Origin: Gracilaria domingensis
Taxonomy: Eukaryota > Rhodophyta > Florideophyceae > Gracilariales > Gracilariaceae
Direction: 5' to 3'
Assembly (NCBI GenBank): GCA_022539475.1
Contig: VCMS01000030.1
Location: 1-64,000, forward strand
DNA: 64,000 nt
Every line of letters begins with the position of its first letter. The stretch's first letter is position 1. Below the pieces are notes generated by a model. It saw nothing but the letters and a program-made list of their open reading frames with translations, made no database searches and had not been told where the DNA came from. A program made the translations under genes and the position numbers. Positions 22,233 to 33,632 of this stretch are shown here, piece after piece.

Positions 22233-23709
22233 ATGACGAAGAATGGACCCCAAATTTCTAATGTACTACGCATTACCGACGTGAACGACTTTCTTGCTCC
22301 ATCTACAGCTTTGTGTGCTACCTTTAGAAGCAGGAGCCCAATCTTCTTGAAATGGGAAAGCAGATGTTATCAAGATTGGAAATGAGCCTGCAGGTTCAGT
22401 CTTAACTCTAATCATACCTACTCAGACTCCCATATCGGGAGTTGCCAAGGCGAAAGTAACCAGAAGCGACTGTCTTGCTTGCTTTGGTTGTGTCACGTCA
22501 GCCAAGACTGTTCTATTGCCCAATGCGAGCCTTGAAACTTTCAGGAGCTTTTTTCAACTGGCGACGAGTCTCAGCCGGAGAGCTTTTACGTCGTTGCCCT
22601 TTCGCAGCAATCTGTCGCCTCAGTTGCAGTGCATTTCGGGCTTCACCTGACAGAAACGGCTAGGAAACTAAGAACCGTCTTGAAACAAGTACTATGTGTT
22701 GATGTTGTTCTGGATCTCTTCTCCCACGTCACATTTCACTCATCGAATGGAGCAAGGAATTCATCGAGAGATTTCGTTCTGGGAAACAACTCACAATTAT
22801 CTCTAGCTGCCCAGGCTGGGTAACTTACGCGGAGAAGACTCAGGGAAACGTAGTTCTGGACTGTGTGTCATCCGTGCCATCCCCGCAAGGCATGCTTGCA
22901 TCATTAGCCCCATATCTTCGACCGCCGGGCGAAGAAAGGATAACTTGTAATGTGCCATCATGCCATGCCATGTTTAGAAGCTTGAGGCAAACAGGCCCGA
23001 ATTTGTTTCAGAGAAAGACGGGGAACAAATTTCGAAGGACATCGACTGCGTCTTGACTACGAGTGAGCTTCTTTAGCTTCATGAAGAGAATCAGTTTGAT
23101 TTACCATCAGCACCTGAGACGAACTTGAATTCGAAGTTTTCCGCTTCAAGTACCGGGGAGTTTGGAGTTAACGTAGGAAGTAGTTCGGGTGGATATGCCG
23201 AATTCATTTTCAGAGCAGCATCGAAGGAACTTCTAGGAGTTGACTTACCAGTAGGTAATATTATCACTGAAAAAGCAAGTAGATCGGGGGATCTACGCAC
23301 TGCTACTGTATCTAACAAAGGGGGAGAAAGTCTTACTTTTGCTACAGCATATGGATTCCGATGTTTGCAAACTATTTTGCGGAAGATACGACAAGGGCAG
23401 TGCAAGTACCATTATATCGAACTTATGGCATGCTCCGGAGGGTCTACGAATGGAGAGGGACAAGTATCACTATCTGAGGATGCAAGTGGTGATCTAAGGA
23501 GCTGGGAACATCAAGCGGATAGCCATTTGAAAAGGTTAAACTCTGCTTTCCATGCTTCCCCGACTGTACCGAATCCACTCACGCTTCCTGTCGTCCAACA
23601 GCTGTACGAAGAAATGGTGGCCAATGAGGGTGATTATAATGCACAGGATCCTTTCATGATGCAGGTGCAGTCCGGAAAAACAGATAGTTGGGCTTCCCTG
23701 TCATGGTAA
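22233..23709 (+). pseudogene. CIAO3/NAR1 (Fe-S assembly factor) pseudogene
   Basis: CIAO3 (yeast Nar1) hands Fe-S clusters to the cytosolic targeting complex. Homology runs collinearly over the whole protein in shifting frames. The N-terminus reads RITDVNDFLAPS at about 22265. At about 22460 CLACFGCVTSA gives the ferredoxin-like cysteines. VVALSQQSVASVAVHFG lies at about 22590, then CPGWVTYAEKTQGN (about 22810), KLEANRPEF, DCVLTT, SSSGGYAEFIFR and YHYIELMAC (about 23410). It ends in SLSW, matching the family's conserved C-terminal Trp. At least four frame changes and two in-frame TAG stops interrupt it, no GT-AG introns account for them, and the usual second Cys after MACP is Ser. The 194-codon C-terminal part (23125-23709) is still open. 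It is a decayed copy of a host gene; the functional copy should lie elsewhere. Confidence 0.85.
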
Positions 23710-23925
23710 TCTGTCTATCTCTCTTTCTTTCTTTATGTAAACCGTAGAGCTAATTACGTCTCATATGGGTTTTCTTAAGACCCAACGACTTACCTGTACA
23801 TCGTAACCATCGGATAATATCGTTTACGAAGATTGGGTGGAAGGAGCCGAAGATCACCTCCATACTGGTGCGAGCTCGCCAACGCACGCATCAAAAGGAG
23901 CACAATAGCCGCAAAGAAATACAGC

Positions 23926-23972
23926 AAGTCAACGTTAAGGACACTAAAATCTGACGTCCTTAACGTTGACTT
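23926..23972. repeat. 17-bp perfect inverted repeat (hairpin)
   Basis: AAGTCAACGTTAAGGAC at 23926-23942 is followed by a 13-base loop and its exact complement at 23956-23972. Partial pairing continues outward (GCA/TGC). It lies in gene-free DNA downstream of the CIAO3 relic. Confidence 0.8.
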
Positions 23973-26572
23973 TCTGCATTTGTTTAATGTAAATCCCTCG
24001 TAGGACATTTAACTTTGGAGCACGGGAGTCAATTCTTACTGTGTGATGAACTGAACATCGCGTTCTTGATATACATAGACATGATAGATTGAACGTGCTC
24101 ACTACAGCACTTTTGAGCATCCTTCGCAATCTGGTCGAGCTGACCACCTCCTTTGCCGCTAGCGGATTTCTTTTCTGACAAGTAGTAACGTTACTAGTTT
24201 ATAACCACTGCGTCCGTGAGGGTTGCCTTTCTCCAATTGCTTCTCTGCTTGCTAAACCTTGTTTGATATGTTGGTTAGTTGCTGAAGAACATAATCTTTG
24301 CTCTAGACCAGTGGGGAGGTTGACAACGCCCTCGCCCAGTACTTGTTCCACAGAAGACCGCCGAACTTATCTTAAGTTTTTGGACCTCCTCAAAGTTGGC
24401 ACTATAGGTACAGCAGCCACGTAAGATGCGGAATCCGAAGAGAAAGACTTGTGACCACTCGAGTGCGCCGGTATGTCGTTCATTTTTCTATTGCCAGGAA
24501 ATGGTAGAACTGAGTGCTGTGGCTTCTCTACCACAGCAGAACGAGGCGGAGGGTAATCTTTCTCAACTTTTAGGCTTAGGAAATTACCTTTGTCGTGACA
24601 AGATGAAGAAAGTCTTTTTGACGAGCACTGACAAGTATGAGTCGCACAAAACCCTCTTTGGTAAAGTGGATAGTCATTCGGCACATTCGAATTCGTCGTA
24701 AAAAGCAAAAGCGTGTTGTAGCCACGCGGATGCGATGAGGATGAGAAAGGTTTAGTGATTAAAGTTGAGGGGTGCTCTAAAGAGTCATTCATAATTTTTG
24801 CGCAGTACAGACGACGATAATGCGGAGGAATATGTAAACAAAATTGATGATGTTTCCTGAACAAGAATTTTGTTTTCAGGAGATGAGCTGTAAACGCGTT
24901 CGAATGTTGGAAGCAAAAAATTGTAGAGCTCAATGCAGCAGCAAGTTACCAGCGGCAATGTTCTACCTACAGACACTGACCATTTGGTCAGTGACGCTGA
25001 CATTGGTTGTGGACTGCAAGAAGCATAGTAGACGAAAAGTTGAACATGTTTAGAACTTGGTTAAATAAAAGTCTTAAAGTAGATGAAAACCGATACAGAA
25101 GGTCGTATCAGACAAAAGTTTTGTACTTCAACAGGTCACGGTAGGGGTGACGAGAAAAGTTTTTGAGAACGTGCAGCACTGTGTGCGTTGTGCAACTCCA
25201 AGCATGGCCGCTGGACGCTCTGTCGTCGTGTGCTGATGCTGTGCAGCTCGACGCCTCTGCAGCTCGCCAACTCAGCGAGCCGCGCCGCCAGCGGCCGCTC
25301 CCGCGCGAGGTTTGTGCGAACAAGTGACGAGCCGTTGCCAGACTCAGCGTATATGATAACTGCGACCTGCGTTACGTCACGCCGTTCCGTCGGGTTTCCT
25401 CCAAACTTGTGCACTCGACGTTTGCCGTTACACGTATGTTCTTTCTCCGCTTTTGGCCTGATGTATCCCCTCCTTTGAGACAATCCGTATATCTACCTTT
25501 CTTTTGTTCATGCACTTTGGACTGCATGAGTTTTTACAAGCTCCAAATGCCATCGCAGATTATCTGTTCGACTTGTTCACGACTTCGATATCCGCAGTCT
25601 TGGCGGTGAATGCGGCTTGTGTCCCATGTTCGATTGCTGTTGTTCTTTGGGTTTAGCATGCTGCCGAATACTCCTTGTTGATCTCTGCATCGCACATGGA
25701 AGTCATGGCTAACTTGATGCAACTTCAATCTGCCGTAATGTACAGCGCGCTCCGCGTAGAAGTCACGCCCGCTTTGGTGTTCATCCAAAAAGCATGGTGA
25801 GGAAGTTGATCAGCCCCAAAAGTCGATTCTGCTGCCGTAAGCTTGCAATTTGCGTCGACAGTAGAAATATCATATAAGTTGATCTCAAATTAGCTCCAAA
25901 CGCTCATGACAGTGCTTGAATGCCGACTCCGGGCGCTGACTCGTCGGCGCTCGAGGGCTTGTGCGTGGAAGGCGATGCAGCGACTACCGCTAGCGCAGTT
26001 CGAAGCCGCAGCGGCGGGTCGGCGGGCCACCCCCCCCCCGCCGCACTTTTACACAAGCAATGGCGCGGAGAAAGCCATGTAAGGGAGGGTACAACAAGAA
26101 CAACAACCCCCTGACAGGGAGTTGTCGAGAAACACAGATATAGTTGCCGAACATGCAGCACGTAGCAAACGCAGATTGCACGCTGTGCGCTAAGATATCC
26201 TTTGCTTCCGTTGAGTGGCCCAAGTGACTTCCGAGGCCCGAGCAGCAACGTGAGATGAGGCGAAAACGCTCATTATTCGCTGATACCTTCTCTCGCTTCG
26301 AGTGCCCGCACTATTGCTCTCTCCAAAAGTCCTCGCCATCAAACTCGACATAAGTGGCTCTCTTCCACAATCCATCTATCCAAGCCCTTATAAGGACGAG
26401 CAGTGCCGTAGGACATTTAATCTTTCTTGCTCTGTTATGCCCCTGACTCCACCGTTTCTTCCGCGGCACAGTCTCAGGTGTAGTAGCTCTAAGCTATCAC
26501 TGGTTCTTATCGATATTGTTTTATAAGCAATATGACGATTACAATGTCCTTTTCTCCTCAAGGCCCCAATAA
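23973..26572. other. Gene-poor stretch
   Basis: No protein family was recognised. Frames such as 24367-24933 (minus, 188 codons) and 24426-24701 (plus) are open but show no domain, and they overlap each other. The only structured item seen is the dispersed repeat at 25175-25385. A C-rich run lies near 26031. Confidence 0.5.
25175..25385 (+). repeat. Dispersed repeat of about 210 bp, copy 1
   Basis: It matches 36293-36520 in the same order: GTGCGTTGT(A/G)CAACTCC, then CTCTGTCGT, CTGTGCAGCTC, GCAGCTCGC, AACTCAGCGAGCC, GGCCGCTCCC and TATGATAACTGCG. Both copies contain the imperfect palindrome GCTCGC-NAACTCA-GCGAGC. No tail, coding frame or target duplication is evident, so the class is unknown. 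Confidence 0.65.
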
Positions 26573-26795
26573 ACTACTATGCAGATTTCAGGTTGAAAGC
26601 GACAAAGAACACAATATAAAGTCAACGATCCGATGCTTGGATTCTGGGAGTTCTCCCTTTCGTTCTCTGCATCGTTTTTATTTCTCAAGCAGTAAACTGG
26701 CTCCTATTTCAAACGGAGCCAGTGTCAGACACTGCCAGCGCGATGCGACGTGTTTATGAGAGCATTTTCAGTCTCATCAAGTGAGCTACTGCTAC
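26573..26795 (-). repeat. LTR of Gypsy element (3' in element sense)
   Basis: About 222 bp, from ACTATGCAGATTTC to GCTACTGCTAC on the plus strand, about 97% identical to 31530-31752. It contains two internal dyads, GGCTCC/GGAGCC and CAGTGTC/GACACTG. Confidence 0.85.
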
Positions 26796-29700
26796 AGTGG
26801 TCTCAGAAACGTCTTCTAGACTGTTTCTTCAAAGCCACAGAGGCGAAGTGCTCGCTTTTTCAGTTTGCTCTTTTGCGCATTGTACAGGAAGTCATGGAGA
26901 AGACCAGGCAAATCGTCGCGAACATTCGCTAGTGGCTCCCAGGTTTTGTCGTCCTCGTCCGGTAGTCCTTGCCACTCAATGAGAACCTCAATTCCTTCTT
27001 GACCGTCTCGAATATTGCACAGTTTTTCTGCTGTCTGTACGTCTCCACAATTATGCTTGGCATACTTCAATAACGCCTCATCTACTTCTTCATTTTCCAA
27101 TTTCGCTCGATGCAGTATCAACCTAGACACATGCACTACCTTCGCTTCATGTGAAATCAAATCCTCGACTCGAAATACCCAATCTGATACAGTGTCAACA
27201 ACGCGACGAGGACCTTTCCAAACGAATTGAAGCTTGTGATGCTTCGTAGTACTACGGGCTTCACGTACCAGCACAAAACAACCGATATCAATTTCGCTTC
27301 TCTTCACGTTTGTCTTTGCATTGTGGTACTCGACTCGTCTCTTTCGTTTTCGTTTGACTGTTTCAGAAACATCGTGATGCATCTTCTCAAGAGCGTCTTG
27401 TAGTCTGTCTATGCAAACTATCTGTCGCATACGCAATTCATCCTGAGTATTCGCATGCATATACTGCTCAACTGGCCATGCGCGCGTCAGTGGTCTCAGA
27501 GGTTGATGGCCCGTAAAAACTTCTAATGGTGTTCGAACACACCTTGTTCCTCTTTGTGGCGTAGCCCCAGTCGCTCTAGAGGCGACTGATTCAATACACT
27601 CTGGATACTTTCCACAACAGATTGCCACTCTCGGGGACCTAGCTTCCATTCAGAGAGAAGAGATTTACATGCTCGTAAAACTTCTTTGCACATGCGCTCC
27701 ACTGTACCATTGCTCCAAGGACAGTACGTCGTAGTGAAATGATGATGATAGTGGAATTCTTGGGAAAGCTTCTTTAGGAGTTGGTTCTTGAAATGAGCAC
27801 CTTGATCGCTCACCAGCCACTCCCATCCTCCGAATGAAGCGATCCACATCGCAAGAGCTTCTGCGGCTACGGTGCTATCCGCTGTCGAGCATGGCAGAGC
27901 CAAACGTAGGAGCTCAGGTCGTCTTTGATGAGCAAGACATATTTCTGACCAGTTGTACTGTCTCCCATAAAAAGAAAGTCTACATGGAGTACTTCGTTAG
28001 GTCTGCTACCATGCAGTGCACTTCCTAATGGGCGTGGAATTCGCGATCCCGAGCGAGTTATAATACAATGAATACAACCGCTTATGAAATTATTAACGTC
28101 TTCATTCATTTTGTTCCACCATACTTCTTCCTGGAGGATAGTGGCCGTGGCAACGCGCCCCCTGTGTCCACTCATTCCACAATTGGCTATTACCAAGAGA
28201 CGTAGCGTAAGCTCTAGGTCTTGACGGGGAATCCAGATTTTGTTGTTCACATTCCACAACTTACTGGGGGAATCCCAGGTTAATAGAGGGTCGATACTAT
28301 CTTCCGGTTCAGCGTCAGCCTTCGCCGTCTGTGAGTGCCTAAATGTTTCAAGCGTTGGCCACTCAATATCATCCGTACTTGGAATGATTTGTGGTAGTTT
28401 TAGTACCAAACTGTGTACAGAACCCATCTGAAGTTTCTTCGTGCGATGGTGTTTTGTCCATCGTGTCAGCATGTCTGCAAAGACATTAAGTTCTCCGCTG
28501 AGGTTATAGATAAAATAATCAAACTTCGACAGAAAGAGAGCCCATCTTTGCACTTTGCAAACGATATGTCTGCCCAGATTGGGTTCAAAAACTCGAGGGT
28601 TGAAGATGAACAGTAGATTACGGTGGTCTGTGAATACATAAACAGGATTCTCACCCATAAGGAGATAATCTAGTTTCTTGAACACCTGAAAGATAGCAAA
28701 GGCTTCTTTTTCGGGAGTGCTTCACTTCGCCTGAGTTGCAGTAAATTCTTGACCAACAAAAGCCAATGGTTCGTGGTCTTGCTGGTCTAAATCGCGATCA
28801 ATCTGCTCTAATGGGACTTGTGTCACTACGCCCGACCAGAAACGTTCAAAAGCATCAGTGAATATACATATTGCGTAGTTATCCTTTGGATACGATAAAC
28901 GCACTGCTTGACGTAGTCGCTCCTGTAGTGTTTCAAAAGCTTCCTGATGTTCTTCGTTCCAGTTCAGCTGCACGAGGCTAACATTTTGTATTGCATTCTT
29001 GGTTCGCTTGGACTTCATCTGATATGCTTTTTCAAGCAACTCCTTCAACGGAGACAAAAGCTTTGCTGCGTCGGGAACACAGTGCGACATCCATCTGACG
29101 CAGTGTACAAACTCACAAAGCTCTGCTGCAGATTTTGGAGTTTCTATATTCTTCAACGCTTCGATCCTGGATGGATCTAAGCGATAGCCCTTCTTGTCAA
29201 TAACACGACCGCACCACTTCACCTCTGTCTTGAAGAAAGAACTTTTCTTAAGAGATATAAATAGTCCTTTCTCTGTGCATATGCCAAAGAAGCGGTCGAG
29301 AACATCAAGAAGTTTGCCTTCATCGCGAGCATAAAGAATAAAATCGTCAACCCAGAGCTTGAAGTGATTCTGTAAATCTTGAAATGCATTTTGTACGCAT
29401 CTCTGAAAGTGCGATACAGCATTGGTCAGTCCCATGAGTACTCGTCGCGAGGAATATATTCCTTTTGGACAGATAATGCCACACTTTTCGTAAGAGTCTG
29501 GATCAAGTGGGACTTGCCAATATCCGGACACGAAGTCAATAACCGCAAAGACAGTGCTTCCTTCGAAGTCTTGTATCTCGGAATCGATATGCATCATGGG
29601 CCACACTACTTTCTCTGTCGCAGAGTTAATTGGCCGTAGGTCCACGGTCATACGAAATTTGGCTTTTGAACTTGGCTTGGCGACAATAACCGGAGCCGCA

Positions 29701-31529
29701 AGCCACTTTGCTTCCGGAAATGGCATCATAAAGTCCATTTCTACAAGTTTCTCGATGAAACTGTCAAGAAATATCCGTTGTGCTATCGGATAGCAGCGCG
29801 CTTTCACCTTGATAGGCTTGCGACCTTTTATGGTCTCTATCCTCAGAGGTGATAACTTGGCTGGTGGCGACTTTCCCAGCCTTAGTCAAAAATTTGCGGG
29901 TACTTATCGAAGCTTAACTGTAGCCTCTCGGATCCTGATTTCGACAGTCCATTTGACTTAGCTTCCAGTAACGATTTCCTCATTGCATCTTTAATATCCT
30001 CTTCGCTGTCCTCTCCAACGTCGAGATAGATGGATTCTTCAGTATTGTCATCATCGCTTTGATCACCTTGACTGTGCATTATGCCCCGCAAAGAAAGCGA
30101 TGACACCTTTGCTGCCTCCTTGTCGTCCTCGAGACGAATGTCGTTTGAGGCATACAAAAGAGGAATATCAACGTCGGTGCCAACTCGAGACATTGCCGCT
30201 TCGAGCATGACCGGGTTGTTTAGCCCGACGGCGTTCCGAACCTGCCTACCAATCACAATACCAGTAGTAGGCTCATTAGCTACGAGCCAATCGACATTGC
30301 GGAGAAGCAAGACTTTACCGTGACGGACTTCCAAAGTCACATCAGCGGACACTCGAAAATTACAGGTAATTGGAGCGGCAGCTTCGTTGAATACATTATA
30401 AACTGCTGTTCGTGCCAGCTTGTGCATTGAACGAATGCCATCTAGATCCTTCAGCTTATTGTAAAATGACATTGGCATTATGTTTGCCGAAGATCCTTGA
30501 TCAGCGGTTACTTCGTCTTCCAATTTTCCTTTACAGAACAGAGCATCAAAGATGGGAGAGGTCTTTTCCTCGTCCTTTGTCTTGATCTTCTTTACTGATC
30601 TCTTTTGGGTTTGAGACTTTTCTTTCTGTTCGCGAAATGTCTTGAGAAAAGCCTTTTTTTCTTCCTCTGTTGAATTAGGACATTTGCTAATGAAATTACG
30701 TTTTCCATAGCACTTAGATTTGTTCCAACAAAGTGGAGCTTCACGATGAGGTTTGGTGTTTCGCTCGCCGTCTGATGCTTCATGTTTGCGCTTGGTACTT
30801 TGCACGTTGATTGGAAGAATACTATCGTGCAAGCGATCCTTGTTAGTGCGAGTTCCATACTCAAACGTTCTCGCTTCTTTGGCCAGACGGCGAATGAAAG
30901 CTCCGAAGTCTTTCTTATGTAGTCCGGAGTGTGATTCAATCAAGAGAATTTCCTCCATGTGGTCTTGAAATTTGCGCGGTCGAACACGTTCTCTGATGTG
31001 TTTAATTGCAACTTCAGGATTCTTGGCAATTGCATCTGCATAGCCTTGATCTCGCAGTGCATTTCTGTACTGTACGATTAAATCGAATACCCGTCCTTCG
31101 GGGTCATCAATAGACATATCCATTTTTACATCTTTGACAATGCGTTCCCACACGTTAACTCGTATCTCATCCTGATCAAACTTAGATCTCTTTCGTAGAC
31201 CTTCCTTGATTTGCTCATCTGTCACGCAATCGATGTTGTCGGCCTTGACAAATTCAGCTTCGATCATAGTTTCTAGAACACTTTCTGTCACACTGGTTTT
31301 CCAAGAGGCTGGGTTGATCTTCAGACCTTCTTTCTTCTTCTCGATTATTTGCTCTTCATATATCTTGCGTTTACGCAGAAATTGAGCAATAGAGGCGATG
31401 TCAATTTTCTCGAGCAATGGAGCCTCAATGCCAACGACCGTTGTCTGTTGGACACATGCGTCAGCATCGGTTTGATCGTTATCTTGCGTCATTGCGCTAC
31501 TGTTGAAATCGAGTTTGCAAAAAGTTATA

Positions 31530-31752
31530 ACTATGCAGATTTCAGGTTGAAAGCGACAAAGAACACAATATAAAGTCTACGATCCGATGCTTGGATTCTG
31601 GGAGTTCTCCCTTTCGTTCTCTGCATCGTTTTTATTTCTCAAGCAGTAAACTGGCTCCTATTTCAAACGGAGCCAGTGTCAGACACTGCCAGCGCGATGC
31701 GCCGTGTTTTAAACAGCATTTTCAGTCTCATCAAGTGAGCTACTGCTACCTT
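31530..31752 (-). repeat. LTR of Gypsy element (5' in element sense)
   Basis: Direct-repeat partner of 26573-26795. In the element's sense it is followed about 40 bp later by the gag start. It also lies in inverted orientation to the related sequence at 34735-34945. Confidence 0.85.
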
Positions 31753-32111
31753 CCAGACCAGGGCAATTTGGAACACGGGCTAATGTGGAACAAAAGAAGC
31801 CAGAGGGCCTCGATGTGCCATTCATAAACTATGGTAGCCTCAACAGCTTGGACTACGCATACAAAGCGTGATCTCGCACCGCAGAACCAATTGTTCATAG
31901 CTTTAGAAAAAACTGAGCTTCACATCTAAGTAAAAGCTGTATTCTTTATCTATAATTAGGTTGAATACTTTTATCTTCGTCACAGAGTGCACAAAGACCA
32001 ATTCAAACGAAAAGCGCGCGGAAATCATGCGGAACGCTTGTGTAAAGCGAGCGAACACCAGAGTAATCATGTCTTCGCCTCTGATGTCTTCATGGGTCAA
32101 AAATTGCTCCA

Positions 32112-33632
32112 ATGGTGACCTCTTCGATGCGACGCCAAAGCTTGAAGCATGAGCGTCGACAGGCTTCAATTGAAGCAATCAGTGGTCAAAAAGACAAGGC
32201 TATTATCCTCATCAAAGAAAAGCGACCCATTAGAACCATCGCGAGACTCTCCAACTTGCCTATTGGAACCGTCTGCAGAATCAAGGAGAAAGTAATGGCT
32301 GCCGAAAAGGAAAATACCCAGTATGACGATTCTCTGCACGACCCTAAAGTAGGTCGAAAAACAATCTTGACGTATGCAGAAGAACGTCTCATCGTAGAGC
32401 GTTTCAAAGAAATCGGCGACCATGGTTTCGCATGCGGCAAAGAGACGCTTCGTGCGATTGCTGCGGAAATTGCGCAGGACGGAAGAAAAAGTTTTCCAAA
32501 TGGAACTCCGTCAGACGATTGGGTGAGAGCGTTTCGAGCTAGGCACCGTGATGTGACATTTAGGAAGATGGAGAGTCGCGAAGGAGCCAAGATAGCTCCC
32601 CAGAACCCTGAACATGTTAGGACCTTAGTCAAGGCGTTACAACTCTGTGAAAAGAATAATTCGGGAATCTTAAGTGACGCTGATACAGTGTGGAATATGG
32701 ACGAAACCCACGTAACTATAAACACCGCAGAAACACAGAAGGGATTTGTCAGCGCTTCTACTCACCACGGTGGCATCAAAATGAAATGCGATAACCAAGG
32801 CAAACATCTTACTGCTGTTGTCATCGCATCCGCTTCTGGACGAAAGCTTCCACCGTTTTTCATCTTCCAGGGTGTTAACGAAATGAATAGATGGTTCGAT
32901 CTATTGTCCCCAGAAATTTTCAAAGATGAGTGCGGCGTGCCGCACTGGCTGGCGGTAGAAAAGTGGTTTCCGGAAGGAAGCTTCGTCATAAGAAACGAGA
33001 AAGGATCCATGACCATGGACATAATTCCTTTCGTGATCGAACATATTGTAAGGCACGCTGGAGACATTGTTTCAAAAAAGGAGATCGTTCTCCTTCTGGA
33101 TGGACACAAATCCCGTAATGGATACATTCGGCTCAGAAAAGCGAAGGCCGCCAACATAGAAGTAATAATCAGTCCTGCGAACACGTCTCATTTTCTCCAA
33201 GCTTGTGACCAATCCATTAACAAGCGCTTTAAAGAGACCGTGCGCAATACCTACGATTTCTTGAACAGGAAAGCCTTTGTGGATTTTGGTGAGTTTGGTA
33301 TTAAATTTAAACTCGCTACTGCCGGATACAGGGCACTTACCGAATCGGTTGTGAAAGAGGCCTTTGAAAAGGTGGGCTTATGGCCTATGGATTTTCGATT
33401 TCTGACCTGGGCCGAGGAAAAGTGGGGAACGAAAACAGTGGCGGAGTCTGGACCAGTGCGACACTCGCAGCGTATAGCCGATACGCAAAAGTGGAACGAT
33501 GTGATGGATATTGTTAACAAGCGAATGGGAGTATACTACAAAATGGTATCTGTAAGAGAGATTATGCAGGGAGACCAAGCCCGTGTAGCCGATGTTTCGT
33601 TACGCCACACTCCCACGAAGAAAAGCATTTGA
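32112..33632 (+). CDS. pogo/Tigger-type (Tc1/mariner) transposase
   Basis: 506 codons. Residues about 25-60 form a psq/CENP-B-like helix-turn-helix (RTIARLSNLPIGTVCRIKEK). Residues about 78-160 resemble the second, Tc5/CENP-B-type DNA-binding domain. The DDE_1 catalytic core follows: WNMDETHV near 195 supplies the first Asp, LLLDGHKS near 330 the second, and SHFLQACDQSINKRFK near 360 the third, as in the jerky/Tigger/CENP-B family. All three acidic positions are present. Known relatives insert at TA. Terminal inverted repeats were not identified. The frame continues past the stop at 33630 as a charged coiled-coil tail, described separately. The gene may be active, domesticated or recently disabled. 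Confidence 0.88.
   Translation: MVTSSMRRQSLKHERRQASIEAISGQKDKAIILIKEKRPIRTIARLSNLPIGTVCRIKEKVMAAEKENTQYDDSLHDPKVGRKTILTYAEERLIVERFKEIGDHGFACGKETLRAIAAEIAQDGRKSFPNGTPSDDWVRAFRARHRDVTFRKMESREGAKIAPQNPEHVRTLVKALQLCEKNNSGILSDADTVWNMDETHVTINTAETQKGFVSASTHHGGIKMKCDNQGKHLTAVVIASASGRKLPPFFIFQGVNEMNRWFDLLSPEIFKDECGVPHWLAVEKWFPEGSFVIRNEKGSMTMDIIPFVIEHIVRHAGDIVSKKEIVLLLDGHKSRNGYIRLRKAKAANIEVIISPANTSHFLQACDQSINKRFKETVRNTYDFLNRKAFVDFGEFGIKFKLATAGYRALTESVVKEAFEKVGLWPMDFRFLTWAEEKWGTKTVAESGPVRHSQRIADTQKWNDVMDIVNKRMGVYYKMVSVREIMQGDQARVADVSLRHTPTKKSI

Larger units (their letters stand above)
26573..31752 (-). mobile_element. Ty3/Gypsy chromodomain element, compact
   Basis: On the minus strand: LTR (31752-31530), gag and protease (from 31492), RT, RNase H, integrase with its zinc-binding part, and a C-terminal chromodomain near 26880-27010, then the second LTR (26795-26573). 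The domain order and chromodomain place it near the Ty3/Gypsy chromoviruses. It is very compact: about 40 bp from LTR to gag and about 20 bp from the last codon to the other LTR. The reading frame is broken in about three or four places, though frame changes between gag and pol are common in this group. The two LTRs differ at only a handful of about 222 positions, which points to a young insertion. No target duplication was recognised. Confidence 0.88.

Noticed and set aside
24367-24933. 188-codon minus-strand frame
   Set aside because: No recognisable domain, and overlaps an equally open plus-strand frame; not enough to call a gene.
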